A stretch of DNA of 64,000 nucleotides from Colwellia sp. (GTDB taxonomy: Bacteria > Pseudomonadota > Gammaproteobacteria > Enterobacterales > Alteromonadaceae). The notes under the pieces are model-generated. The model made no database searches. It saw nothing but the letters and a program-made list of their open reading frames with translations, and was not told the DNA's origin. Shown here piece after piece: positions 1 through 8,841 of this stretch. Every line of letters begins with the position of its first letter. The stretch's first letter is position 1. Position numbers and translations under genes: made by a program. Where the stretch lies: assembly GCA_013215385.1 (NCBI GenBank), contig JABSOY010000023.1:1-64000 (forward strand), read 5' to 3'.

Positions 1-68
1 GTATGGATCCTTAATTTGTGTTTGGTAGACACTAATAAACCTAGCTCATAGGTTGGAGGAGTCCATAC
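1..68. repeat. Nested inverted repeat, possible three-way-junction fold
   Basis: The first seven bases (GTATGGA) pair with 62-68 (TCCATAC). Two short hairpins lie inside: GTGT/ACAC at 18-21 and 29-32, and AACCT/AGGTT at 38-42 and 50-54. The architecture is cloverleaf-like, but there is no T-arm, so it is not a tRNA. It could be a small mobile palindrome, a structured RNA or chance in AT-rich DNA. The window edge prevents judging its true limits. Confidence 0.3.
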
Positions 69-384
69 ATTGTGGCATTAGTGACGATTAGAATAATTAA
101 TTGGCCTATAATTTTGTTAACTCGTGGGATAGGCAAACAAAGTGCGTTAATTTAGCTAAAAGTTTACGGACTATCGTTCGGCAACTACTACCTTTTGATT
201 TTTAATTTGGAAATTCAATATTTCAAAAAATATTTTCAACGGATTTTTTCGCACAAGAACTTTGTTAAATAAGGCAAGCAAGAGCCATACCCCAACGATT
301 GAACTGTTACGTTAGATCTTCAAGGTAATAGAGACAGCTCTTAGGGAGATGGCTAACTAAATTCAACTCAGTTTAGTCTTACAC
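69..384. other. Intergenic, no gene recognised
   Basis: AT-rich non-coding stretch downstream of the small leftward gene at 385-618. I see no reading frame with a ribosome binding site, no tRNA-like fold and no strong terminator. Confidence 0.4.
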
Positions 385-618
385 CTATAAAGTGTATATA
401 TCAGCGTCTGAACGTTTATGCATTTCACCTCGGGCAAGTAATCGATCGACTGCGGTTTGTACTTGAGCAATATTGTGAGGGCACCTTTCATTGCCAAGCC
501 ACTGGTTACATATATGATGGATTGAAGCTGATGCTCCAGGGTTCACTGAAAGGTAATTAATAATACCTGTTTGGATTTCACTGTGGATGTCTGCCATTTT
601 CACTATCATTATCCTCAT
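385..618 (-). CDS. Small hypothetical protein, winged-helix-like
   Basis: I do not recognise a named family. The 77-residue product has an N-terminal helix, a central segment with two Cys (HHICNQW and ERCPHN), and a C-terminal helix followed by a short strand pair (VDRLLARGEMHKRSDADIYTL region). That ending resembles the recognition helix and wing of small winged-helix proteins. The start is uncertain: Met1, Met4 and Met8 are all possible, and Met8 (MADIHSEIQ) begins the folded-looking part. None has a strong ribosome binding site. It stands alone, more than 300 bases from the next gene. A DNA-binding role is inference only. Confidence 0.55.
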   Translation of the reverse strand: MRIMIVKMADIHSEIQTGIINYLSVNPGASASIHHICNQWLGNERCPHNIAQVQTAVDRLLARGEMHKRSDADIYTL

Positions 619-868
619 ATTATCGTGCTTATTAACAAGTTTAGAATAGTTGATGGCATTTTTCCTGTGCTAGCGATAAAAAGTCATAAAGTAATCACTG
701 ATGCTAACGACCGCAATGTCGGATTATTTACCGCTAAATAAGCATGCTATATCACCAATAATTCGCATTAAAAAAATGCTCTTCTGTGTGGAGAAAGTAA
801 AGATTCAGAGTTATCTATTTTCGGATTAATAACCTCAAAAATTATGCGTAGTCAGACATTAGTTAAAT
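619..868. other. Intergenic, no gene recognised
   Basis: Non-coding spacer between the small gene at 385-618 and the terminator of the peptide transporter. It presumably holds the promoter of the 77-residue gene, but I cannot pick out a convincing -35/-10 pair. Confidence 0.35.
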
Positions 869-914
869 AATACGCGCAGGCAAGTTATTTTGCTTACCGG
901 CGCGCGAGTATTTT
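869..914 (-). terminator. Probable terminator of the peptide transporter gene
   Basis: An imperfect GC-rich hairpin (arms AATACGCGC-GGCAAG and CTTACC-GCGCG-GTATT, with small bulges) lies 37 bases past the leftward stop at 951. On the minus strand it is followed by ATTTAACT, so the U-tract is weak. Confidence 0.45.
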
Positions 915-950
915 ATTAGCACAAATTATATAAAGTGGCTAACTTCGGTA

Positions 951-2447
951 TTACTTAACGCCATGCATTAACTTGTTAATCATTGGGCCAATAATAAACA
1001 GTAATACACCACCTGCGGTTAATAGCCAAAAGCTAAAACTAAAACCTGATAATGCTGAAGCAACCGTCATACCTGTTTCGCCGCTCATTGAACCGGCTAA
1101 CATGCCCGAAAAATTATTACCGATTGCAGTACTTAAAAACCAACCGCCAAAAGCAAAACCAGCGAGAGAAGCGGGTACTAACTTACTGACCATAGACAAA
1201 CCAATAGGCGATAAACATAACTCACCAATAGTATGTAAAACGTAGCAAGCAGCAAGTGGCCAAATAGGGATCATGTTATTTTCATCAAGTAAGTTTTCTA
1301 AAGCGTACATCAAAACTAAAAAGCCTAAACCTGTGCCTAATAAGCCCAAAGAAAATTTACGGGGAATACTCGGTTCAAGCTTTTTCTTTGCCATAAAAAT
1401 CCATAAAATAGTAACGATCGGCGCAAAAATTAAAATAGAGACAGAGTTTACTGACTGAAACCACGCAATTTTAAATTCAATCGCTTCGGTAATGCTTCTA
1501 TCAACAATATTCTGGGCTAAAAAGGTTAATGAACTGCCTGCTTGTTCAAAAAACATAAAGAAAATAACGTTAAAGGCAAACATAATTAAACAAGCAACAA
1601 CCCGCTCAAAGGCGACTTTTCCGTCGCGTTTAGCATGAGACAGTAGCATTACAGCTAAGGCGACAAATAACGCGAATAAAATCCATGCTAGAATTTTTGC
1701 GCCTGCAAAAGCCATCAGAATGTAGAAAGGGACAATGGAAGCAATAGCGCCGAACACGACATAAACAAGGTTCCGGGTGCGCATCGGTGTTTTTTTAACA
1801 CTGCCAAGGCCTTTTAATTGCTTACGACCGATGTAAAACCAAACGTAGCTGATAAGCATACCCACACCAGCTGCGCCAAAAACAGCCTTATAATTATCCA
1901 TCATCGGTGTATCGGTTAATGTGCTGGCTAACCATTGGGTAATAATCGGAGAAACCATAGCCCCTGCGTTTATGCCCATATAAAAAATACTAAAACCATT
2001 ATCGCGACGAGGATCACCTTCAGGATAAATTTTGCCGACCAAATTAGAAATATTAGGTTTAAATAAACCATTACCGACAATGACGGTCGCTAGGCCGACC
2101 ATAAAAAATGTCTGGTCGGGCATCATGATCATAAACAATCCGGCACCCATTATTAACGCGCCAACGAGTATGGAGTGCTGTGAGCCAATAACTTTGTCAG
2201 CAATATAACCGCCAAAAATCGCACTTGCATAAACTAACGCTAAATATGAACCGTAAGTATTTGACGCAAATGATTGTCCTGAAGTATCACCATTAAAAAA
2301 CTGCGCGACTATATATAAGGTTAATGCCCATCGAATGCCGTAGAAAGCAAATCGTTCCCAAAATTCTGCCATAAATAACATCCATAATGGTTTTGGATGT
2401 CCCCATAAATTATCAAATTCAGGTGGTGCCTGTAACGTTGTTGTCAT
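951..2447 (-). CDS. Proton-dependent oligopeptide transporter (POT/PTR2 family)
   Basis: Inner-membrane proton symporter taking up di- and tripeptides. The 498-residue product is of usual POT length and is a chain of about 12-14 hydrophobic helices. The family signature ExxER appears near residue 28 (AEFWERFAFYG). Further typical segments are the GLFKPNISNLVGKIY loop and FYMGINAGAMVSP. Closest named relatives would be DtpA/DtpB-type permeases; I cannot say which subtype. It is transcribed divergently from a CadC-like regulator at 2611. A peptidase gene lies beyond that regulator, which suits a peptide-use role. Both genes share a 160-base promoter region carrying direct repeats. Confidence 0.93.
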   Translation of the reverse strand: MTTTLQAPPEFDNLWGHPKPLWMLFMAEFWERFAFYGIRWALTLYIVAQFFNGDTSGQSFASNTYGSYLALVYASAIFGGYIADKVIGSQHSILVGALIMGAGLFMIMMPDQTFFMVGLATVIVGNGLFKPNISNLVGKIYPEGDPRRDNGFSIFYMGINAGAMVSPIITQWLASTLTDTPMMDNYKAVFGAAGVGMLISYVWFYIGRKQLKGLGSVKKTPMRTRNLVYVVFGAIASIVPFYILMAFAGAKILAWILFALFVALAVMLLSHAKRDGKVAFERVVACLIMFAFNVIFFMFFEQAGSSLTFLAQNIVDRSITEAIEFKIAWFQSVNSVSILIFAPIVTILWIFMAKKKLEPSIPRKFSLGLLGTGLGFLVLMYALENLLDENNMIPIWPLAACYVLHTIGELCLSPIGLSMVSKLVPASLAGFAFGGWFLSTAIGNNFSGMLAGSMSGETGMTVASALSGFSFSFWLLTAGGVLLFIIGPMINKLMHGVK

Positions 2448-2544
2448 TATTTTTCCTTTGACTATTATATTTTTTTATCCCTTTCAGCATACGCCTGAAT
2501 AAATTTTGTACTTGAAGCCTTAGTGAAGCTCTTTGAAAGTTATG

Positions 2545-2592
2545 GTGAAGCTTTGGTGAATAGTTAATGAAACAGTTGCTCTTTGGTGAATA
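2545..2592. promoter_or_regulatory. Direct repeats in the divergent promoter region
   Basis: The 12-mer CTTTGGTGAATA occurs at 2551-2562 and again at 2581-2592, exactly 30 bases (about three helical turns) apart. Related GTGAAGCT copies lie at 2523 and 2545. This spacing on one face of the helix, between a transporter and a divergent DNA-binding regulator, suggests operator sites. The binding protein is inferred, not shown. Confidence 0.4.
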
Positions 2593-2610
2593 TACGATAA
2601 ATTAAGCGTT

Positions 2611-4335
2611 ATGACGGAAATAAAAAATGCCACTGTAGTGGTAACAAAAAATAATAAAGTAACTCGCTATCTTATTGATGATCTTAACTTAGATGTGCAA
2701 AGAGGTGAGCTTACTCGTAACGGTGAAGCCCTGACGATACCAAAACTTAGCTATGAACTCTTGGTGGCATTAGCGCAGGCTGCTCCTGCCTTATTAAGTC
2801 AGCAAGAATTGATGCTAAAAGTTTGGCCTGACCGTGTTATTGGTGATGAAACCTTAAAACAACGGGTAAAGTTATTACGAAAGTCACTTGGTGATAGTGC
2901 CTGTGATCCTAAATATATTGAAGCTGTGCGAGGGCGCGGTTATCGGATTATTCCACAAGTAAGTTGTGAATGTGTGGTAAAACGCTCGCCATCAGTCACG
3001 CTTGATTCGTCTGCCAACGACTTACTGCCAAATTTATTATCTTCATCGTTACATCGATGGTGGCGAAGGCCTGCCTATATCGGTTTACTGATTTTTGTTG
3101 TTGTTGTTAGCTCGTTTATATTAACGTCATTATTTTATCAGCAAGAAGCTGAACTTAAAGCGGCGGTTAATGCAGAGCCATCGATAAGTTTGCTTGAGCA
3201 GCAAGTCGGCAAGTCTGCTTATAATTTGTATCAGCGAGGTCGTGAATATTATAAGCGTTACCGAGCACAAGATAATAAAATAGCGATCGACTTTTATCGA
3301 CGCGCCATTGCTGAAAAACCAACGTTTTCGCAAGCCTATGCGGGTTTAAGCCAAGCCTATAGCCAAAAGTATTTTCAGTTTGGCGGTAACGAAAAAAGTA
3401 AACAAGCCGCTATTGATAACGCTTATCTGGCGATTAGTTATAATAATAATTCTCCAGATGCATATAAAGCATTAGGCACTGCCTATTACGTGTCGGGTTG
3501 GTTATCAAAAAGTATTAATGCTCTATTAAGAGCTGAAAAAATTGCGCTAGACGACCGTGAAATTTTGACTAACTTAGCTTTTATTTACAGTGAACAAGGG
3601 AAGTTTGCACAAGCTTTGTTTTGGCATGAAAAAGCCTTAAAAGCTGACCCTAATTACGCTGTCGCTATGTTACACCTTGCGATAACATTACAGCGTACAG
3701 AACATTTAGAGCTAGCATTACACTGGTACCAAAAATCCTTTGAACAACAACCTGATTACTTGTTAACGACCTACCATCTCGCTCACCTGTATATTAAATT
3801 AGAGCAGTTCGAAAAAGCGCGAGAAATAATTGCAGAAAGCTTAACTGTTCAACCGGAACATCCTTTATTACTTGAAGCGTTAGCGGATAGTTACTTTTAT
3901 CAAGGAAAAGAAAAAACCGCTAACATCTATTACCAAAAAGTTGCGGATAAGCGAGAAAATCAACCATTCAACCATGCGAATATATTGTTAGCCTTATTAG
4001 AAAATAGTGGCTCAGCGTCACAAGAGAGAATAAACAAGCTGCTCGCTGAAAAATTTAAAAACCAGCTGATTAGCTTGCATTTATCTGGCAGTGAAAAGCC
4101 GAGAACGAGTTTATATCTTGCTGAAATTTATGCTGTATTAAACGATGAGGTATTGGCTATGCGTTATTTGGTGCAAGCTCTTGAACAAGGGCAGGTGTTT
4201 AATTATCAAATTGAACATTCGATAGCATTGACCAAGGTGAAAACGTTACCGCGTTATAAAAATTTACAAAAGCAAAAGCAAAAGGAGCAGGGGAGTTTAC
4301 CTGCTCCTAATATTGATAAATACTTCGACAATTAA
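2611..4335 (+). CDS. CadC-like transmembrane transcriptional regulator with TPR sensor
   Basis: The 574-residue protein has an N-terminal OmpR/PhoB-type winged helix (about residues 22-115; ending VRGRGYRII, the typical wing). A single membrane helix follows at about 155-176, then a periplasmic region of tetratricopeptide-like helices (about 205-450, for example SQAYAGLSQAYSQKY and AVAMLHLAITLQRTEH). This ToxR/CadC architecture lets a membrane-bound factor bind DNA directly. It is divergent from the peptide transporter, whose promoter it may control; that is inference. The 3' end overlaps a hairpin that probably terminates the convergent M24 gene. Only 8 bases separate the two stop codons. 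Confidence 0.85.
   Translation: MTEIKNATVVVTKNNKVTRYLIDDLNLDVQRGELTRNGEALTIPKLSYELLVALAQAAPALLSQQELMLKVWPDRVIGDETLKQRVKLLRKSLGDSACDPKYIEAVRGRGYRIIPQVSCECVVKRSPSVTLDSSANDLLPNLLSSSLHRWWRRPAYIGLLIFVVVVSSFILTSLFYQQEAELKAAVNAEPSISLLEQQVGKSAYNLYQRGREYYKRYRAQDNKIAIDFYRRAIAEKPTFSQAYAGLSQAYSQKYFQFGGNEKSKQAAIDNAYLAISYNNNSPDAYKALGTAYYVSGWLSKSINALLRAEKIALDDREILTNLAFIYSEQGKFAQALFWHEKALKADPNYAVAMLHLAITLQRTEHLELALHWYQKSFEQQPDYLLTTYHLAHLYIKLEQFEKAREIIAESLTVQPEHPLLLEALADSYFYQGKEKTANIYYQKVADKRENQPFNHANILLALLENSGSASQERINKLLAEKFKNQLISLHLSGSEKPRTSLYLAEIYAVLNDEVLAMRYLVQALEQGQVFNYQIEHSIALTKVKTLPRYKNLQKQKQKEQGSLPAPNIDKYFDN
4273..4307 (-). terminator. Terminator of the M24 gene inside the convergent reading frame
   Basis: A perfect 8-bp stem (GGAGCAGG at 4284-4291, CCTGCTCC at 4300-4307) is followed on the minus strand by TTTTGCTTTTGC. 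It sits 37 bases beyond the M24 stop, within the last codons of the regulator gene. Confidence 0.6.
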
Positions 4336-4343
4336 CATTTATA

Positions 4344-5639
4344 TTATGTAAAGCGAGCAACCTTGCCAATCGGTGAATCTAAAGAGTCTGGCGGCACGGT
4401 AAACCATTGTGCGCCTTTATCTGTCATATATAGGCAATCTTCAAGACGGACACCAAATTCGCCTGGAATATAAATGCCGGGCTCATTAGAAAAACACATA
4501 CCAGCGCGAAGTTTTTCTTGTTCACCATGAACAAAGTTAACGCTTTCATGACCTTCCATACCAATGCCATGGCCAGTTCTGTGTGATAACCCTGGTAACT
4601 GATAGCCAGGGCCAAAGCCTTTAGCTTGATAATGCTTTCTTACTGCATCATCAACTAAGCCTGCCGGAGATCCTATTTGCGCTTGCTCTAATGCAATTTG
4701 CTGACCTGTTCGAACGGTTTGCCAAATATCTCTTTGACGTTTAGAGGGCTCGCCAACCACAAAAGTTCTGCTGATATCTGACTGATAGCCGTGGACATTA
4801 CAACCACAGTCCATCAAGACAATAGAGCCTTCTTTGATAATATGTTTCTTTTTACTACCATGCGGAAAAGCACTTGCTTGGTCGATTAACGCCATATTCC
4901 ATGGACTGCTGCCGCCTAAGGCTGATTGCGCATTACTCATTAAGCTTTTTACTTGTGAGGAAGTCATACCGACTTCTAGTTTTGCATAAACTTCAGCATA
5001 AGCTAATAAAGTGACTTCATTGGCTTTGTGCATCAATTGTAATTCATGATGGCTTTTAATGATGCGACAACCACGAGTTACTGGTTCAGCGCTGATATGC
5101 TGGAGGTTTGATAATAAATTCATTACGCCATGTTGCACAAAGTAACGTACAGAGTTTTCAAAACCTATCTTACCTTTTGCAAGGTTAATACCGCGGTCGA
5201 CTAATATTTGTTTGATGCGCTCGAATGGGCTTTCATGTTCTTGCCAAACACGAATGTCACCGTCAATCGCTAAACTTTCTTGAATGCTCGGCTCTTCAAA
5301 GAATGGACAAACAATACCGACTTTACCTTGTTGAGGAATAACTAAAGCGGTAAGGCGTTCGCTGCGCCACCATTGAATACCAGAGAAATAATCCATTGCT
5401 GCGCCGGGCTCAATAATTAAGGCGGAAATGTTCATTTGTTGCATTAATTTTTGCGCTTTTTTAATACGAACTTCACGCTCAGCCGCGGTAATTGCAGAGA
5501 CACCCTTGGTAATGTTTTTAAGCGTATCTTTATTCGATGTGGCTTTTTGAGTTGAAGAGGCAAGTGCTGTAGAAGTAATCGATAATGCAGCAAGGCTTGC
5601 GCCGCTGGCTTTTAAGAAAGCTCTTTTATTCATATTCAT
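4344..5639 (-). CDS. M24 family metallopeptidase (Xaa-Pro aminopeptidase-like), exported
   Basis: Predicted dinuclear-metal peptidase of the pita-bread fold, 431 residues. The N-terminal creatinase-like domain (about 50-200) is followed by the catalytic domain with all five ligand segments visible: VLMDCGCN (Asp), GYQSDISRTF (Asp), RTGHGIGMEGH (His), FSNEPGIY (Glu) and RLEDCLY (Glu). The N-terminus (NKRAFLKASGASLAALS...ALA) looks like a Tat-type signal, with Lys-Arg in place of Arg-Arg, so export by Tat is likely but not certain. It lies 38 bases after the PilZ-like gene and may be the last member of that leftward operon. The substrate is unknown; Xaa-Pro peptides are the family guess. Confidence 0.85.
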   Translation of the reverse strand: MNMNKRAFLKASGASLAALSITSTALASSTQKATSNKDTLKNITKGVSAITAAEREVRIKKAQKLMQQMNISALIIEPGAAMDYFSGIQWWRSERLTALVIPQQGKVGIVCPFFEEPSIQESLAIDGDIRVWQEHESPFERIKQILVDRGINLAKGKIGFENSVRYFVQHGVMNLLSNLQHISAEPVTRGCRIIKSHHELQLMHKANEVTLLAYAEVYAKLEVGMTSSQVKSLMSNAQSALGGSSPWNMALIDQASAFPHGSKKKHIIKEGSIVLMDCGCNVHGYQSDISRTFVVGEPSKRQRDIWQTVRTGQQIALEQAQIGSPAGLVDDAVRKHYQAKGFGPGYQLPGLSHRTGHGIGMEGHESVNFVHGEQEKLRAGMCFSNEPGIYIPGEFGVRLEDCLYMTDKGAQWFTVPPDSLDSPIGKVARFT

Positions 5640-5677
5640 GGGATGTTCCTAGGATACTAATGTTGATAACGTGCTTA

Positions 5678-6283
5678 TTATTTTGCCGATGCTTCATTGC
5701 GCTGCTTAGCTAAAACTTGCAATTGTTTGGATTGCTGATGCAAACTACAGCGTACTAAAATTTCACGGTCTTCTTCACGAATGTGTTGATAAACGACTTT
5801 ATAGCTAATGCTTTCATTTTCAGTAGTCTCCGCTGAGATTATTTCACCACAGCAATAAATCGCGCAATTTTCATCGTTTAAAAATATTTTTAATTCAATG
5901 AACTGTCCGACAGAAAACGGCTGCTCGCTGCTGAAAATAATGCCGCCACCGCCAAAATTTATTCCTTGAAAACGTTGTGCTTCGCTGTCTTGCTGATTTA
6001 AAATATAACTGACCAGTAAATCAATCTTTTGCGCTTGATGATGTAAATAGTCAACCAATTGGCCGGCAACACTGCCGAGTGTTTGTAAGGGGCGTAAGGC
6101 TGCTTGGTCAAGCGTTATCATTTCAGATGCCATTTTAAAGGGCATTGGCATTTTATCCATGAATGTTTGATAACTCGGAGCAGTGTCGTTATTGAGGATC
6201 GAAATATTAATATTAAATGTATAACTGATGGAAAAAAACTCATCAAATTGAGTTGCTTTCGGTGCGCTATTTTCTTCAGACAT
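5678..6283 (-). CDS. PilZ domain-like protein
   Basis: The 201-residue cytoplasmic protein has a C-terminal PilZ-like beta-barrel (about residues 95-180, with GINFGGGGIIF and a later KVVYQHI strand). The N-terminal half (about 1-95) is helical and resembles the extra domain seen in some marine PilZ proteins. The usual c-di-GMP contact RxxxR before the NxSxxG-type motif is not evident: the preceding residues are DSEAQRFQG. Ligand binding is therefore doubtful. The start codon overlaps the stop of the TetR gene by one base (TAATG), so the two are translationally coupled. Role unknown. Confidence 0.75.
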   Translation of the reverse strand: MSEENSAPKATQFDEFFSISYTFNINISILNNDTAPSYQTFMDKMPMPFKMASEMITLDQAALRPLQTLGSVAGQLVDYLHHQAQKIDLLVSYILNQQDSEAQRFQGINFGGGGIIFSSEQPFSVGQFIELKIFLNDENCAIYCCGEIISAETTENESISYKVVYQHIREEDREILVRCSLHQQSKQLQVLAKQRNEASAK

Positions 6284-6912
6284 TAGTTAACCTTGTTATT
6301 TTTTGTTGGCCGCATAAAAACCTTTACCACACATTCACACATTTCTTCAATGTGGCTGGTATCAAGGTATATGCCATCAATAAGTAAACGAACAATACCA
6401 TGCAAAGCGCCCCATGTAACTTGTGCCAAACGTAAGCTATTTTCGTCGGTAATAAGCAGACCTTGTTGTTGCCAAACTTTGGTCATTTCAAGCTGGTAAT
6501 TAAAGCTGGGGTAGGCAATATCACGTAATGCTTGATCACTATTGTTGTTTTTCCAAATGGTTTTGCCAAACATTAGCTCATAAAGTGATGGGTTCTGTGT
6601 GGCAAAATGAATATATTGATGGACAAATTGGCGGAACTTATCTTCATTTGATAATTTTTGGTCATCAAAAATTTGTTCAGATAATTTTTGCCATTGTACA
6701 AAACCTAATGCCGCAATAGCACAGAGCAAATCGTTCTTATTGTTAAAGTAATGATATGCCGCCGTACGAGAAACACCAATGCGCTCGGCAAGCTTACGTA
6801 ACGACAAGCCTTCGATGCCTTGTTCATTCACCATTTCGGCACCTATTTCAACGAGTGAACTACGTAAATCACCGTGATGATAGGTCGTTTTTTTGTTTGA
6901 TTGCTTCATCAT
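6283..6912 (-). CDS. TetR/AcrR family transcriptional regulator
   Basis: 209 residues with a classical N-terminal TetR helix-turn-helix at about 28-55 (GLSLRKLAERIGVSRTAAYHY) and a divergent, all-helical ligand domain (family TetR_C of the WHG type suggested by LYELMFGKTIW). It begins 14 bases after the stop of the threonine/serine exporter-like gene and overlaps the PilZ-like start by one base, so it is embedded in an operon. Autoregulation of the run is a reasonable guess; the ligand is unknown. Confidence 0.88.
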   Translation of the reverse strand: MMKQSNKKTTYHHGDLRSSLVEIGAEMVNEQGIEGLSLRKLAERIGVSRTAAYHYFNNKNDLLCAIAALGFVQWQKLSEQIFDDQKLSNEDKFRQFVHQYIHFATQNPSLYELMFGKTIWKNNNSDQALRDIAYPSFNYQLEMTKVWQQQGLLITDENSLRLAQVTWGALHGIVRLLIDGIYLDTSHIEEMCECVVKVFMRPTKNNKVN

Positions 6913-6926
6913 TTTATTTCTATTAG

Positions 6927-8153
6927 CTATAACGATTTACGAGAAGGTAAGGCAACATTCGAAAAAATAAGCCCTGCCACTAAAGACATAAATATTAGAA
7001 AGGTTTGTGAGGCAATATTCGTTGTATTTAGCATATCGACCCCTGAAATTGCGCTGTTTAAACCGATATAGACTTTGCTACCAGGAACAAGTACCACCAG
7101 GCCTAATATCTTAACAATGCTCGATGGTAATTTCATGAGTCGAGAAAATAAATTCGCATAAATACCTAAAGCAAAAGCGCCGACAAAAGCGCCAAGCGCA
7201 GGGCCTAAATAAATTGCACCAATAATGCTTGCTCCATAAGCAATGTAACCAGCAATTATTCCCCAAGGCGCGTCTTTTTTGCGTACGCGAAACAAAATAA
7301 CCAAGCTAATCGAAAGTGCCGTGACCGCCGCCCACGCTGTCCAAGTAGGTATGTCGCTGGGTTCAATAAAGGTAACTTCGCCCCACAATAGTTTACCTAA
7401 TGCCATGCCTAACACTGCGCCAAAATAGAGCTTAAAGAGGATCATTATCGCGTCCATAATACGTGCGGTTCCCGACATTAGATTTCTAGCTGCTAGTTCC
7501 GCTAATCCAAGGGTAAGTGCTAAACCGGGAATAAATGCGATAATGGCAGAAAGAATAACTAAAGGCATATTTATACTGGGATCAATGAGCGTAATTGCTG
7601 AGGCTATTAGTGCGGTAGTAATAGCAGCAATAGGCTCTAACATATCGGTAACTCGACGAGAATTCTCAGCCCAAAAAACAAATAAACAAGCGACAAAACC
7701 TAGTAAGGTTGACCAGAACACATCATTCCAACTGGTGTGCATTAGCATAGCAAAAGCACCACTTGAGCCACCAAAAGCAAGAAATGTTAGCAAGCGGCCA
7801 TAAGGGTTAGGTTTATTGGCAATCTCATCAAGGCGTTCAGTCGCTTCAGCTAATGTACGTTCTCCGGAACTTAATTCATCAACTAATTCATCGGTTCGTG
7901 CCAACGAGCCTAAATCAAGCTCGCCAGGTTTTACGCGCATAACATGGTTGTATTGCTGATTCTCTTCATCTTCAGAAAGTACAAAGGTAAGTGCTGTTGG
8001 CGTGATAATAAAACATGCTTTTAAATCAAGAAATTTTGCTACATTCTGTAAATGAGCTTCAAGGCGATACGCAGGAGTACCGAATTTATGTAAGGCTTTA
8101 CCTAATCTTATAATAAATCTACGTTTTTCAGAGAAATCATCAGATGCAGTCAT
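6927..8153 (-). CDS. Threonine/serine exporter family protein (ThrE-like)
   Basis: Inner-membrane exporter-like protein of 408 residues that carries both family halves in one chain. The N-terminal DUF1212 region (about 10-260, soluble start then five or so membrane helices) is followed by the C-terminal four- or five-helix ThrE_2 region (about 270-400). A conserved-looking soluble segment, LSSGERTLAEATERLDEI, precedes the first helix near residue 120. Family members export small amino acids, as ThrE does in Corynebacterium. The substrate here is not established. It is the first gene of the leftward run with the TetR, PilZ-like and M24 genes. Confidence 0.88.
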   Translation of the reverse strand: MTASDDFSEKRRFIIRLGKALHKFGTPAYRLEAHLQNVAKFLDLKACFIITPTALTFVLSEDEENQQYNHVMRVKPGELDLGSLARTDELVDELSSGERTLAEATERLDEIANKPNPYGRLLTFLAFGGSSGAFAMLMHTSWNDVFWSTLLGFVACLFVFWAENSRRVTDMLEPIAAITTALIASAITLIDPSINMPLVILSAIIAFIPGLALTLGLAELAARNLMSGTARIMDAIMILFKLYFGAVLGMALGKLLWGEVTFIEPSDIPTWTAWAAVTALSISLVILFRVRKKDAPWGIIAGYIAYGASIIGAIYLGPALGAFVGAFALGIYANLFSRLMKLPSSIVKILGLVVLVPGSKVYIGLNSAISGVDMLNTTNIASQTFLIFMSLVAGLIFSNVALPSRKSL

Positions 8154-8397
8154 ATAGTTGTTTACGTATTTTATTGGTTATTTTGCTATGGTAATTGAAT
8201 AATTCACGAATGTAATGCTTATTTTTATTTCTTTAAAAACAGCTCGTTTTTTTGTGTTAATTATTTAAAAATTGAATGTAAGTAAAACGTATAAAAAAAC
8301 GCTTTAAAGTTTAGTGTCGGTAACGCTATTGATAGTCGCTATTTCGATAATAATTTTGTTACACTTGCTAGATTCCCCAAAATGTTAAAGGAACGTT

Positions 8398-8571
8398 ATG
8401 ACCTTACTGATTATACTGTTAGCCGTTTTTGCTGGCATCGCTTTAATGGTTGTTTTAGGTGAACGCTTTGGTAAACCTATTGATGACGAAGAACAAGCAA
8501 AGTATTCAAAGATAATTCCTATCCTTGTTTTTATTTTATTGATGGGCAGCTTGATTAAGATGCTGGTGTAA
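8398..8571 (+). CDS. 57-residue two-helix membrane protein
   Basis: A short reading frame beginning ATG at 8398, seven bases after an AAAGGA ribosome binding site. The product has a first membrane helix at about residues 3-20 (LLIILLAVFAGIALMVVL), a short charged loop (GERFGKPIDDEEQAKYSK), and a second helix at about 39-56. This hairpin topology with a conserved-looking acidic loop is typical of real small membrane proteins. I do not recognise a named family. It stands alone between a leftward exporter gene and a rightward aldolase. Confidence 0.7.
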   Translation: MTLLIILLAVFAGIALMVVLGERFGKPIDDEEQAKYSKIIPILVFILLMGSLIKMLV

Positions 8572-8759
8572 TCGATATATATTTATTTGATTCGTGCTTA
8601 AGTTAGTCTATTTTTATCTAGCTATTTGGTGCGATTCTTTGATCTAGAGGTTTGCTTGGTAGTAGGGATGATTTAATATTGCTTAAACCTATCATAGCTC
8701 AAGGCGCGTTACGCAGATAATGGTATTTTCTAATCAAGTACCGCAACACTGAACTGATG

Positions 8760-8818
8760 CTCTAGCTTACCTCCATACGACTTGCTGAAACCCGCATCTT
8801 GAAGTGTGATGGGGATAT
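8760..8818 (+). repeat. Dispersed intergenic repeat, copy 1
   Basis: The segment ending GCATCTTGAAGTGTGATGGG (8794-8813) recurs in inverted orientation at 34773-34797 with three differences over 25 bases. The similarity extends upstream through CTAGCTTA and TGAAAC. It lies directly before the aldolase ribosome binding site. Confidence 0.55.
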
Positions 8819-8841
8819 TATGATTTTATAAGGATTTTTTG

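Noticed and set aside
1-69. tRNA gene
   Set aside because: The acceptor-like stem is present, but there is no D-arm, T-arm (no GGTTCGA-type loop) or proper anticodon arm.
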